From positions 1,039,218 to 1,103,217 of the forward strand of contig NC_021490.2 of assembly GCF_000410535.2 (NCBI RefSeq): a stretch of 64,000 nt of DNA, written 5' to 3'. The position numbers and the translations under genes were made by a program. Of the stretch, positions 26,625-35,005 are shown piece after piece. The notes beneath the pieces were generated by a model. It worked only from the letters and a program-made list of their open reading frames with translations, was not told where the DNA came from and made no database searches. This DNA is from Treponema pallidum subsp. pallidum str. Nichols. GTDB taxonomy: Bacteria; Spirochaetota; Spirochaetia; Treponematales; Treponemataceae. Each line of letters opens with the position of its first letter. Positions within the stretch are counted from its first letter, which is position 1.

Positions 26625-27668
26625 GTGAAAGAATGTGTTTCTAAAGAAAAGCGAATCTATGACCTCAAGCAGCTCCTAGAGATTTCTAAGAGTTTGAATT
26701 CTCTCCTTGAGTTTACTCACCTGGTAGAAGCCATCCTCTACGTCGCGATGGCCCAGACCAAGACGCTGGGGGCAGCGCTTTTCACCAAGAAAAACGCCGG
26801 TATGAAAAAATTGTCTTTGAGCCGCAATGTGTGCGGCTTTGACGTTTCCCACCATGCACAGCTGATAATCTCGGAAGAGGACCCTATTCTCAGACTTCTG
26901 GACGAAAAGGCCTGTTGTCTTTCTCCCGAAGAGGTACAGAGCGCGCTCGCCCCCTCAAAGAGCGTACGTTCGCTCCTTGACTTGCAACCTTCGCTCTTTG
27001 TTCCACTAAGAGCAAAGGACCACCTTGTTGGTCTTATCCTTTTAGGCAAGAAAATCAACGTACACGAAGCCTACACTCCCTACGATCAGAGCATCATCAT
27101 GGATATTGCACAGCTTGCTGCTATTGCCATCAACAATGCGTTACTGCTTGAGCAAGCTACCACTGACATGATGACCCAGATGAAGCTCAAACACTACTTC
27201 TTTGCCATGCTCACCGCGAAGCTCGATACACTCAGTACACAAGAGACCGTATCTGTTCTCATGCTTGATATCGACTTTTTCAAACAGATCAACGACACGC
27301 ACGGTCATCTGTGTGGCGATCTAGTTCTCCAACATGTGGCAGAAATTATTCGATCCTGCACCCGTCCATGCGACATCGCCTCTCGCTATGGGGGAGAAGA
27401 ATTTATGCTCATGCTATCCAACAACTCGTCTCGGGAAGCTGCGCACGTTGCAGAACGCATTCGCGTGGCAACCGAGCAATTGACCATCCCCTACCATGAG
27501 GTATCAATTCGAGTCACTGTTTCTGCAGGCGTCGCAGAATACCTTCCTAACCAAGAATCCGCCGAAACACTGATAAAGCGTGCAGACAGTGCGCTGTATC
27601 AAGCCAAACAAAATGGCAGAAACAAAGTCGTCATCTCAGAGAAAAACATGTGCTCATCTCAGGAATAA
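26625..27668 (+). CDS. GAF-GGDEF diguanylate cyclase
   Basis: About 347 residues. An N-terminal coiled linker (YDLKQLLEISKSLNSLLEF) leads into a GAF-like sensor of about 160 residues ending IAQLAAIAINNALLL. The GGDEF domain follows, with LDIDFFKQINDTHGHLCGD and the active-site motif YGGEEF near residue 255, so cyclic-di-GMP synthesis is expected. No RxxD inhibitory site is obvious. The start is uncertain: I use a GTG after CAGGGAA. The frame stays open upstream to a TTG at 26505 and includes a Cys pair CPAC, but without a ribosome site. No membrane helix is seen, so it is cytoplasmic. Confidence 0.88.
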   Translation: MKECVSKEKRIYDLKQLLEISKSLNSLLEFTHLVEAILYVAMAQTKTLGAALFTKKNAGMKKLSLSRNVCGFDVSHHAQLIISEEDPILRLLDEKACCLSPEEVQSALAPSKSVRSLLDLQPSLFVPLRAKDHLVGLILLGKKINVHEAYTPYDQSIIMDIAQLAAIAINNALLLEQATTDMMTQMKLKHYFFAMLTAKLDTLSTQETVSVLMLDIDFFKQINDTHGHLCGDLVLQHVAEIIRSCTRPCDIASRYGGEEFMLMLSNNSSREAAHVAERIRVATEQLTIPYHEVSIRVTVSAGVAEYLPNQESAETLIKRADSALYQAKQNGRNKVVISEKNMCSSQE

Positions 27669-27683
27669 ACCGATACTGGCGGC

Positions 27684-28310
27684 ATGAGTGTGATCAGGAA
27701 GCCCTTCAGGTACTCGTACACCAATGTGACCCTTTCCCTTGTGCTCGCGAATGGGGCGGTGTTTGTGATCACGTCGTTGGTTGAATCACTGGGTATATAT
27801 CTGGCGCTCGTGCCAGGACTCGTACGTTACCACCGTATGTATTGGCAAATATTCACCTATCAGTTCGTACACAGCGGCGTGTGGCACTTGCTTTTTAACA
27901 TGCTAGGACTAGTGTTTTTCGGGCAGACGATAGAAAAGAAGATGGGATCTTCTGAAATGCTGTTGTTTTATTTGCTTGTCGGTACACTCTGTGGTGCGGG
28001 TGCGTGCGCGGCATATCTGTGTGTCGGTCGGTTGAACGTACTGCTGTTGGGGGCGTCGGGCTCCATCTTCGCAATACTTTTTTTATTTTCGGTTATGTTC
28101 CCCACTGCGCTCATTTATCTATGGGGTGTTATTCCTATCCCCGCTCCTCTGCTCATTGTAGGATACATTTTGTTTGAAATTTTTGATCTATTTTTCTCTC
28201 GTGATAATGTTTCTCATCTTACCCACTTGCTCGGTGTCCTTTTTGCGTGGGGATATATCCGTATCCGGTTTGGCATCAAACCATTGAAAGTGTGGAGCAT
28301 TGTCCCGTAA
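27684..28310 (+). CDS. Rhomboid-family intramembrane serine protease
   Basis: This 208-residue protein has six membrane helices. The rhomboid motifs are FVHSGVWHLLFNMLGLVFFG (His 68 and Asn 72), the catalytic Ser 125 in LLGASGSIFA, and His 181 in HLTHLLG. It would cleave membrane-spanning substrates within the bilayer. It starts 15 bases after the GGDEF gene and overlaps the next gene by 11 bases, so a secreted protein with an export signal is co-translated with it. No ribosome site is strong; AGGAAT lies further upstream. Confidence 0.93.
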   Translation: MSVIRKPFRYSYTNVTLSLVLANGAVFVITSLVESLGIYLALVPGLVRYHRMYWQIFTYQFVHSGVWHLLFNMLGLVFFGQTIEKKMGSSEMLLFYLLVGTLCGAGACAAYLCVGRLNVLLLGASGSIFAILFLFSVMFPTALIYLWGVIPIPAPLLIVGYILFEIFDLFFSRDNVSHLTHLLGVLFAWGYIRIRFGIKPLKVWSIVP

Positions 28311-29016
28311 CAGTCGAGGCAGTGGGAGATATGTCTTCGTCGTGCTAGCCTGCGTATTTGGTTATACGCGCGCCGTGCACGCTGAGGTTTATACGGACCC
28401 CAGCACATCGGGACATGTCACGATTTCTATTCCCATATGGGCTTTTGTCGAGCCCCAGCCGGGTGTCATGACCCAGCAGGCGGAGTCCCCGAGGACTCCG
28501 CCTCGCCAGACCTTGCGAGAATTAGGGGCGTTCGTATTAGGCGGTGCTGTGTATGGGTGGCGGTTCTCTTATACGCCAAAAGAAAAGAAGCGCGCCGTCA
28601 TGGAGCACTTTACCCTCACTCCCATTTTCCCCCTACCGCCCGATAGTCCTCAGATAAGTCTGCGTCACGTACGGACGCCGTACCCCTACATCCACTGCCG
28701 TGCAGAGTACTCATTAGACGCCAGGCACGCGACACACATGAGACAGAGCAGAAACCTAACGTACCAACGTGCGCAGGGCAGAGGAAGAGGAGAACGGAAA
28801 GAGGAACTAAAGGGAGTATATCATGCATATCACCGCGCGATTGTAGACGCACTACGGAAAACGGTTAGAAAGACACAGAAAAACAAGCCAAAAGAAGTAG
28901 AAGGAATGCTATACGTTAAAGACAATCCCCGCCTCTTTGTAGAGGCGGGGGAATTTGTCGCAGAGCTCTCACTCAGTGTCCACTTCACAAAGATAACGCC
29001 CTATAGCGTATACTAG
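28300..29016 (+). CDS. Secreted protein of unknown function
   Basis: This is a 238-residue exported protein that I do not recognise. The likely start is TTG, four bases after GTGGAG, within the end of the rhomboid gene. A signal peptide with the core YVFVVLACVFGYTRA ends in VHA before EVYTDPS. The mature part is basic, with a Pro-rich segment and the strand-like pieces HVTISIPIWAFVE and FVAELSLSVHF at its two ends, which suggests a small beta domain interrupted by a long basic middle (RGRGERKEELKG). Two very stable hairpins lie in the coding sequence. Possible substrate or partner of the rhomboid is a guess. Confidence 0.75.
   Translation: MSRNSRGSGRYVFVVLACVFGYTRAVHAEVYTDPSTSGHVTISIPIWAFVEPQPGVMTQQAESPRTPPRQTLRELGAFVLGGAVYGWRFSYTPKEKKRAVMEHFTLTPIFPLPPDSPQISLRHVRTPYPYIHCRAEYSLDARHATHMRQSRNLTYQRAQGRGRGERKEELKGVYHAYHRAIVDALRKTVRKTQKNKPKEVEGMLYVKDNPRLFVEAGEFVAELSLSVHFTKITPYSVY
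28478..28503. repeat. Perfect 11-bp hairpin inside the secreted-protein gene
   Basis: AGGCGGAGTCC and GGACTCCGCCT are exact inverse copies around the loop CCGA. No T run follows. Its place in the coding region, about 180 bases from the start, is unusual. Confidence 0.9.
28927..28950. repeat. Perfect 10-bp hairpin near the end of the secreted-protein gene
   Basis: CCCCGCCTCT and AGAGGCGGGG are exact inverse copies around the loop TTGT. It lies about 90 bases beyond the stop of the opposing htpG gene and could act as a transcription or exonuclease barrier for htpG mRNA. Confidence 0.9.
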
Positions 29017-29039
29017 TAGCACGCACCGAGTCCTGACCG

Positions 29040-30959
29040 CTACCCGCGTGCGAGCAGACGGTTCACCCGCTTCACAAAATCAACCGACGAACCTACGTCC
29101 ATGCCTTCAATGAGCAAGGCTTGATCCAGAAGAACAAACGCAAGATCTTCCACAAACGCCTCATCCGTACTTTCTTTTAGTTTTTGTACCAGCGTATGAC
29201 TTGCGTTAATTTCTAAAATTGGCTTTATCTTTGATTTATGCGTTTGTCCCGTGGCGCGCATCAAGCGCTCCATCTGCACCGTGGGATCATTCTCATCGAT
29301 AACAATGCAAGACACCGAGTCAGAAAGCCGTTTTGAAAGACGAACTTCCTTCACCGAATCAGACAGTATGTGCGTCAACCTTTCTAGTAGCGGCTTAAAA
29401 CCCTGTTCCCTCTGCGCGGCGGCGTCTGTTTCTTCGTTGGGACGCAACTCCTCCTCTGAACCTAAACGATTAATTGCCCTTAACTCCCACTCCTTGTATT
29501 TCGAAACAGAGGGCATCACGATACCATCTATGTCGTCTGACATAACGAGCACTTCAAAACCCTGCAAACGATAAGACTCTGCATGGGGAGACTGACGCAG
29601 CACACGATCGTCGTTTCCCGCAATGTAGTATATCGCCTTTTGATCCGGTTTCATGCGAGAAACGTATTCGGCGAAGCTCGTCCATCCGTCTTCTGGAACA
29701 GACTCACTTAGAGTCCTGAAACGAACAAGTTCCAGCAGCTGCTCACGGTGCTCGTAGTCGCTGTATAAACCCTCCTTCAAGGGACGATTATACTGCGTGA
29801 TAAACTCATCGTACTTTTTCCCGTCACACTCCGCGAGTCTCTTAAATTCCCCGAGCAACTTTTTCACCGAAGCCGACTTGATTGCTGCAAGGACTCTATT
29901 TTGTTGCAGAATCTCACGGCTTACATTCAGGGGCAGATCTTCGCTGTCTATTACACCGCGGACAAAACGCAGATACACTGGCAACAGTTCCTTCTCGTCA
30001 TCAGTGATGAAAACGCGCTTAACGAAGAGCTTTACCCCCGGCTTATAATCTGCGTGAAAAAGGTCAAAGGGCGCTTTTGCCGGCACATAAAAGAGCGTGA
30101 CGTACTCCTGTGTACCCTCTGCCTTCGTGTGTACGTACAAGAGAGGCGGAGTACTGTCGCGAGTCAGCGTTTGATAGAAACGATGATAATCCTCCTCCTT
30201 CAATTCTGACTTCGGCCTTTTCCACAACGCACCCGCGTCATTGACTTGATCTACTTTCTTCTGAGTATCCGTTACCGCTCCATCCTTGTCGTACTCCTTC
30301 TGCAGGTAATGCAGATAGATGGGAAACGCGATATGATCAGAATACTTCTTAATTACCTCTTCAAGACGCCAGCGCGTTGCAAACTCGGAATTTTCCTGGC
30401 TCAGGTGCAACACAACGCAGGTACCGGCACTACCCTCAGCAACCCCTTCAAGTACTGGGAAGGCAGCCGCATCAACCTCATCCAAGGTATAGGCATTTTG
30501 CCCTTCAGACGTCCACTTCCACACGGTGTTCTCTGCAGCTTTCTTGGTGATTACTTCTACTTTGGAAGCGACCATGAAGGCAGAGTAAAACCCTACGCCA
30601 AACTGGCCTATCAGATTGGAATCCTGTTTTTGATCACGCGTCAGCGTACTGAGAAACGCCTTTGTACCGGATCGCGCAATGGTACCTAGATTGGCCCTCA
30701 GATCTTCTGCGTTCATGCCAATACCCGTATCACGCACAACAAGCCGTTGAGCATCTTCTTCAAACGCGATGTCTATACGCGCTTCGCAATGCAACTGCTT
30801 GTACGTACCATCAACAAGTGCCTCATACTTCAACTTATCTAACGCATCCGACGCATTAGAGATAAGTTCCCGGAGAAAAATCTCTTTATGGGAATAGAGA
30901 GAATGGATAATCAACGTTAGCAGCTGACTCACTTCAGTTTGAAACTCGTACTGAGCCAT
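29040..30959 (-). CDS. htpG: Molecular chaperone HtpG (Hsp90)
   Basis: This is a 639-residue cytosolic Hsp90. The GHKL ATPase motifs are in order: LRELISNASDALDKL near 28-42, RDTGIGM, and GQFGVGFYSAFMVA. The middle domain has RVFITDDEKELLPVYLRFV and the Arg motif NVSREILQQNR. The C-terminal dimer domain lacks a eukaryotic-type MEEVD end, as expected. The ATG follows GGGAGGA. The gene is divergent from aspS; I see a possible promoter, but no CIRCE heat-shock repeat (TTAGCACTC type) in the 182-base gap. Confidence 0.97.
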   Translation of the reverse strand: MAQYEFQTEVSQLLTLIIHSLYSHKEIFLRELISNASDALDKLKYEALVDGTYKQLHCEARIDIAFEEDAQRLVVRDTGIGMNAEDLRANLGTIARSGTKAFLSTLTRDQKQDSNLIGQFGVGFYSAFMVASKVEVITKKAAENTVWKWTSEGQNAYTLDEVDAAAFPVLEGVAEGSAGTCVVLHLSQENSEFATRWRLEEVIKKYSDHIAFPIYLHYLQKEYDKDGAVTDTQKKVDQVNDAGALWKRPKSELKEEDYHRFYQTLTRDSTPPLLYVHTKAEGTQEYVTLFYVPAKAPFDLFHADYKPGVKLFVKRVFITDDEKELLPVYLRFVRGVIDSEDLPLNVSREILQQNRVLAAIKSASVKKLLGEFKRLAECDGKKYDEFITQYNRPLKEGLYSDYEHREQLLELVRFRTLSESVPEDGWTSFAEYVSRMKPDQKAIYYIAGNDDRVLRQSPHAESYRLQGFEVLVMSDDIDGIVMPSVSKYKEWELRAINRLGSEEELRPNEETDAAAQREQGFKPLLERLTHILSDSVKEVRLSKRLSDSVSCIVIDENDPTVQMERLMRATGQTHKSKIKPILEINASHTLVQKLKESTDEAFVEDLAFVLLDQALLIEGMDVGSSVDFVKRVNRLLARG

Positions 30960-31015
30960 GTATCCTCCCAGAGGTTAAAAAAGATTCCATTACGCCGCGC
31001 ACAGACCGCGCGCGA

Positions 31016-31045
31016 AGTGTAGCACAGACTATGCAGCACAGTAAA
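31016..31045 (-). promoter_or_regulatory. Possible htpG promoter
   Basis: On the minus strand TTTACT is followed after 18 bases by TACACT, each matching four of six consensus positions. The start codon is about 55 bases downstream, leaving a normal leader with the GGGAGGA site. Confidence 0.35.
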
Positions 31046-31102
31046 CCAACCGGAACAGGTGGTACACGCTGCCCGATGAACACCAGACAAAAGAACCCGT
31101 GA

Positions 31103-31132
31103 TTGTATAGCGCTCACACCCCATGGTATGAT
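31103..31132 (+). promoter_or_regulatory. Possible aspS promoter with near-leaderless start
   Basis: TTGTAT, 18 bases, then TATGAT preceded by TGG (extended -10). The aspS ATG begins only 9 bases after the -10 box, so a transcript starting 7 bases downstream would carry a leader of about 2 to 3 bases. Confidence 0.45.
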
Positions 31133-31141
31133 GGGCAGGTC

Positions 31142-32911
31142 ATGGATTATCCGAGAAGGACTATAGCTTGTGGCGAGCTGCGCAGGTGCCACGTCGGAAC
31201 GGTAGTTGTGCTCAATGGATGGGTCCACCGAAAGCGGTCGCACGGAACCGTTAGTTTCTTTAACATGCGCGATAGGTCCGGAATAGTGCAGGTTATAGTG
31301 AGCCAGGAGGAAAACGCTAGCCTGTGGTCCACGGTAAACCGCATACGGTTGGAATGCTGTCTTGCAGTCGAAGGCGTGGTGCGAGAGCGACCTCCTTCAA
31401 TGATAAATCGCGCCCTGCATACCGGGGAGGTGGAGGTGCACGCTCGCACGCTGTACGTTCTCTCGGAGAATGCTGTGCTTCCGTTCCGCGTTGATGATGT
31501 TGTGCATGCGCACGAAGATATACGCTTAAAATATCGCTACCTCGACCTGCGCTCTCAGCGCATGCAGGAGCGCATTGCACTGCGCTCACGCGTTGCCCTG
31601 GCCATACGGCAGTTTTTAAGTATGAAAGGTTTCATCGAGATCGAAACTCCCACCTTCATCTGCTCTACCCCCGAGGGGGCACGTGACTTTGTTGTCCCTT
31701 CCCGAGTGTGCCCCGGGCGTTTCTATGCCCTGCCACAGTCCCCCCAGCTGTACAAGCAGCTTCTGATGGTGGCAGGGTTTGACCGCTATTTCCAACTTGC
31801 CCGTTGCTACCGAGACGAGGATGCACGAGGCGATCGTCAGCCAGAATTTACCCAGATAGACCTTGAGATGAGCTTCGTTTCTCGAGACGATGTTATGCGG
31901 GTGAACGAGGATATGCTTCGGTACGTGTTTAGAACCAGCATCGGTGTCGAACTGCCTACCTTTTTTCCTCGGCTTACCTACGCGCAGGCGCTAGACCAAT
32001 ATGGAACAGATAAGCCAGACATGCGCTTCAAACCGGTCCTGCAGAATGCAGACTTTATGGGAATGCTTGGCACGTTCACCCCGTTTGAAGAAGTCGTCGC
32101 ACAGGGTGGCAGCATCAGAGCACTCGTTCTTCCGGGCAAGGCACGTTGCTACAGCCGTAGGCAAATCGAAGCGTTGGAGTCTATCGCTCGAGCACATGAG
32201 GCGCACCACCTTTTTTGGCTTAAGGCAACCGGTGGAGGCCTCGAGGGGGGTATCGCAAGGTTTTTTGCAGGGGTAGAGTCCGAAGTACGCCGGCGACTTT
32301 CTGCTCAGGATGAAGACTTGTTGCTCTTTGTCGCCGATTGCCGGCACCGCGTGTGCTGCGTCGCACTCGGCGCAGTGCGCAGCGCTCTTATCAGGGACGA
32401 GTCGTTCCCAGAGAAGGAGTTGTTTTCTTTCGTGTGGATCGTTGATTTTCCCCTCTTTGAATGGAACCCAGCGGAAAACAAGTGGGACCCTGCTCATCAC
32501 ATGTTCTCTGCTCCTCAGGAACAGTATCTTGAGACGCTCGAGCAAGATCCCGGTTCGGTAAAAGGTGACCTCTATGATTTGGTGCTCAACGGGTATGAGC
32601 TGGCTTCAGGCTCAATTCGTATCCACGACACACAGCTGCAAAAACGCATCTTTAAGATAGTGGGATTAGATCCTGAAGAAGCGGGGGAAAAGTTCGGGTT
32701 TCTCACAGAAGCGTTTAAATACGGCGCGCCGCCGCACGGCGGCATCGCACACGGGTTGGACCGCCTCGTGATGCTCATGACAGGAAGCGAGTCAATTAGA
32801 GACGTCATTGCTTTTCCTAAAAATACACTCGCCGCCAGCCCCCTGGACAATTGTCCTAGCGTGCTCGATAAGCGTCAGCTTGACGAGTTACACCTCACTG
32901 TACACGTCTAG
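31142..32911 (+). CDS. aspS: Aspartyl-tRNA synthetase, bacterial type
   Basis: This is a 589-residue class II synthetase. The N-terminal OB-fold anticodon domain has GWVHRKRSHGTVSFFNMRDR. Motif 1 region FIEIETPTF and motif 2 around YFQLARCYRDEDARGDRQPEF are followed by the bacterial GAD insertion (about 280-415) and motif 3 GIAHGLDRLVMLM near the end. Length and insertion mark the bacterial form; whether it also charges tRNA-Asn cannot be told from this window. The chosen ATG begins MDYPRRT; an upstream in-frame TTG lies in the promoter. Confidence 0.96.
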   Translation: MDYPRRTIACGELRRCHVGTVVVLNGWVHRKRSHGTVSFFNMRDRSGIVQVIVSQEENASLWSTVNRIRLECCLAVEGVVRERPPSMINRALHTGEVEVHARTLYVLSENAVLPFRVDDVVHAHEDIRLKYRYLDLRSQRMQERIALRSRVALAIRQFLSMKGFIEIETPTFICSTPEGARDFVVPSRVCPGRFYALPQSPQLYKQLLMVAGFDRYFQLARCYRDEDARGDRQPEFTQIDLEMSFVSRDDVMRVNEDMLRYVFRTSIGVELPTFFPRLTYAQALDQYGTDKPDMRFKPVLQNADFMGMLGTFTPFEEVVAQGGSIRALVLPGKARCYSRRQIEALESIARAHEAHHLFWLKATGGGLEGGIARFFAGVESEVRRRLSAQDEDLLLFVADCRHRVCCVALGAVRSALIRDESFPEKELFSFVWIVDFPLFEWNPAENKWDPAHHMFSAPQEQYLETLEQDPGSVKGDLYDLVLNGYELASGSIRIHDTQLQKRIFKIVGLDPEEAGEKFGFLTEAFKYGAPPHGGIAHGLDRLVMLMTGSESIRDVIAFPKNTLAASPLDNCPSVLDKRQLDELHLTVHV

Positions 32912-32936
32912 GGGCATCGCTACTCGCTCGTCGGCG

Positions 32937-32958
32937 TAAAATACCTACCAGGGGGGGG
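32937..32958 (+). promoter_or_regulatory. TATA-like box followed by a G8 tract, upstream of the EamA gene
   Basis: TAAAAT (five of six to the -10 consensus) is followed 8 bases later by eight G, then AGGGG and the ATG at 32967. The G tract falls where transcription should start and also merges with the ribosome site. No clear -35 box is seen. Length change of the tract could alter both transcription and ribosome-site spacing. Confidence 0.55.
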
Positions 32959-32966
32959 AGGGGTAC

Positions 32967-33851
32967 ATGGCTTTTACTGAGAAGCAAAAGGGTACTTTGT
33001 GCCTAATGTGCTCGAGTTTTTGCTTTAGCGTGATGAGCGTCTTTGTGCGTCTTGCAGGGGATCTCCCCTCTATTCAGAAGGCATTTACGCGTAACCTGGT
33101 CTCAACGCTCATCTCGGGATCTATGCTCTTTCGTGCGCGTACCCGCGTCCACGTGCAGGATCTCCCCATGCTCTCCTTGCGTACCGTGTGCGGGACGCTA
33201 GCAATCGTCGCAAACTTCTACGCAGTAGAACGCTTAACATTGGCAGACGCGTCGTTGCTTTCGAAGCTCTCTCCGTTCTTTACCATACTGTTTTCTTGCC
33301 TTTTCTTGGGAGAACGCATTGCGCCGTATCAAGTCGTCGCCCTCTGTGGTGCCTTTGCTGCAGGCACGCTCGTGGTCAAGCCGAGTCACACCCTTTCTCA
33401 CCGTGTATTTCCCGCGTGTATTGGCGCAGTAGGAGGCATGATGACGGGAGCTGCGCACACGTGCGTACGCTACCTCTCCACCCGTGGCGTAGAGAAGTTC
33501 TTGGTTATCTTTTTCTTTTCCTTCGGATCGCTGCTATTGCTGCTCCCTGCATTTATATGGCAGTACCAACCGATGAGCTCACCGCAAGTGCTTACGCTGT
33601 GGGCCGCAGGAGTGGCAGTAGCAGGTGCACAGTTTTTTCTCACTGTTGCGTATCGATACGCGCCAAAAAAGTCGATTCCAATTGACTATACCCACATCTT
33701 ATTTTCGACGGGCATCGGTTTCTTGTACTTTAAAGAGGTGCCCGACCACTGGACCGTAGCGGGCATCGGTATCATTCTCGCCATTGCCCTGTACGTGTTT
33801 GCGCGCGAGCGTGAACGGAAAGAACCCACCGTGCCGTCGCACACACGCTAG
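32967..33851 (+). CDS. EamA/DMT-superfamily membrane transporter
   Basis: This 294-residue protein has ten predicted membrane helices in two repeated halves, each an EamA domain. RNLVSTLISGSMLF and LRTVCGTLAIVANFYAVERL, with SLLSKLSPFFTILFS, are typical of the first half. VAYRYAPKKSIPIDYTHILFS is in the second. DMT proteins export or import small metabolites such as amino acids or nucleotide sugars; the substrate is not readable. The C-terminus ends in a charged tail (RERERKEPT). Expression may depend on the G8 tract just upstream. Confidence 0.9.
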   Translation: MAFTEKQKGTLCLMCSSFCFSVMSVFVRLAGDLPSIQKAFTRNLVSTLISGSMLFRARTRVHVQDLPMLSLRTVCGTLAIVANFYAVERLTLADASLLSKLSPFFTILFSCLFLGERIAPYQVVALCGAFAAGTLVVKPSHTLSHRVFPACIGAVGGMMTGAAHTCVRYLSTRGVEKFLVIFFFSFGSLLLLLPAFIWQYQPMSSPQVLTLWAAGVAVAGAQFFLTVAYRYAPKKSIPIDYTHILFSTGIGFLYFKEVPDHWTVAGIGIILAIALYVFARERERKEPTVPSHTR

Positions 33852-33896
33852 AGCCGATGGCACGCACGTACGCGAAGCACATGGTCTACCCCATGC

Positions 33897-34319
33897 TTAG
33901 ATTTTTCTCGGTAAAAGAATGAGGCAGGTGCGCGTGACGTGCACAGGAACTTCCACCGCGTATTTGCCGTCGTGCGGCGCGTCACGTACAGCGACAACGT
34001 GGAGAAAATCCTTTCTCGCAAGCAGCCGCCCTGAGGGGCGCTGGTACTGAGTAAAATCGTAGCTCACACCTATAACACGACGACCACCAAGCGGTACCGT
34101 AATGCGTCCGTTAATGTCGGTACGGTACGTTTCATGCTCTGCATGCTCGAAATGGACAGTGCAAGGCAGCGCTTCGTACGAGATGTGGAACATATCCGCC
34201 ACGAAGATATGCACGAAATGGGTATCTGCGCGCGGCGCGGTTTTACATGCAGCGACACACACCCCCACCGTAAGCGCCACAGCCAGAAAAAATGCTGCAC
34301 GCGCGCTGTACCCACACAA
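33897..34319 (-). CDS. Small lipoprotein of unknown function
   Basis: About 140 residues. A hydrophobic signal (ARAAFFLAVALTVGVCV) ends in the lipobox VAAC before KTAPRADT. The mature part, about 110 residues, is mostly strand-like (CTVHFEHAEHETYRTD, GRITVPLGGRRVIGVSYDF), which suggests a small beta-sandwich with a carboxypeptidase-regulatory or PEGA-like look. The start is uncertain: a TTG keeps the signal peptide and leaves room for the divergent marC promoter, but has no clear ribosome site. The open frame extends upstream across the marC start, which I treat as a shadow. Confidence 0.7.
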   Translation of the reverse strand: MCGYSARAAFFLAVALTVGVCVAACKTAPRADTHFVHIFVADMFHISYEALPCTVHFEHAEHETYRTDINGRITVPLGGRRVIGVSYDFTQYQRPSGRLLARKDFLHVVAVRDAPHDGKYAVEVPVHVTRTCLILLPRKI

Positions 34320-34330
34320 GGTAACGGAGA

Positions 34331-34360
34331 TTGCCGCACGCGAGGTTCTTCTCGTATACT
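34331..34360 (+). promoter_or_regulatory. Possible marC promoter with near-leaderless start
   Basis: TTGCCG, 18 bases, TATACT. The marC ATG begins 10 bases after the -10 box, and no ribosome site fits between them, so the transcript leader would be only about 3 to 4 bases. Confidence 0.5.
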
Positions 34361-34370
34361 CACCCCTCGT

Positions 34371-34970
34371 ATGAGTACTTGGACACACATCTGGTCTACT
34401 GCGTTTACCTTGCTGTTTATTATCGATCCGATTGGGAACATACCGGTGGTACTGTCTGTGCTGCGCACCGTGCCAGCTGAGCGTCATACCCGGATCATTT
34501 TTAGAGAACTGCTTCTAGGACTGGTGCTCATGCTCTCCTTCCTTTTTTGCGGAAAAGTTTTCCTATCTTTGTTCCAGCTAGAAACGGGAGTAATGAAAAT
34601 GGCCGGAAGCGTCATTCTCTTTCTCGTTGGCATCAAGATGGTATTTCCTGATCAACACGCGCTCCCCTCCACCACAGAAGAGGAACCGTTTATTGTTCCC
34701 ATCGCCACTCCCATGATCGCAGGTCCTTCGGCGTTCACCACGCTGGTAATTATGGGAGAGACGAAGGGGACATCCCGTCTCGCCACCTGTGCTGCGCTGC
34801 TTGTTGCGTGGACGCTCGCGTGTCTTATTATGATAAGCGCACCGTGTCTATACCGTCTTCTTAAAGAAAAGGGAATTACCGCGCTTGAGCGAATCACAGG
34901 TATCTTGCTGCTCATTCTTTCCATCCAGATGTGTGTTGAGGGAGCCCGGGGCATTATTGCCACTTCCTAG
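34371..34970 (+). CDS. MarC-family integral membrane protein
   Basis: This 199-residue protein has six membrane helices. FTLLFIIDPIGNIPVVLSVL at the N-terminus and PIATPMIAGPSAFTTLVIM in the middle are the MarC repeat motifs. The last helix is GILLLILSIQMCVEGARGI. MarC was once linked to antibiotic resistance but its function remains unproven. I start at MSTWTHIW because the family motif follows at once and the -10 box lies just upstream; the much longer open frame to the left runs antisense through the lipoprotein gene. Confidence 0.93.
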   Translation: MSTWTHIWSTAFTLLFIIDPIGNIPVVLSVLRTVPAERHTRIIFRELLLGLVLMLSFLFCGKVFLSLFQLETGVMKMAGSVILFLVGIKMVFPDQHALPSTTEEEPFIVPIATPMIAGPSAFTTLVIMGETKGTSRLATCAALLVAWTLACLIMISAPCLYRLLKEKGITALERITGILLLILSIQMCVEGARGIIATS

Positions 34971-34985
34971 CAAGAAGGAAAACTA

Positions 34986-35004
34986 CCCGCTGCGTACGTG
35001 CGGG
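34986..35004 (-). terminator. Weak terminator after the glycogen-binding-like gene
   Basis: CCCGC and GCGGG form a 5-bp stem directly after the stop of the minus-strand gene, followed on that strand by TAGTTTTCC. It separates the convergent marC and its neighbour. Confidence 0.4.
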
Positions 35005-35005
35005 C

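Noticed and set aside
30960-31141. CIRCE heat-shock element upstream of htpG
   Set aside because: No TTAGCACTC-N9-GAGTGCTAA type repeat could be found in the gap.
34134-34370. 79-codon N-terminal extension of MarC
   Set aside because: It is antisense to the lipoprotein gene, has Cys/His/Arg-rich shadow composition, and the MarC motif begins right after the later ATG.
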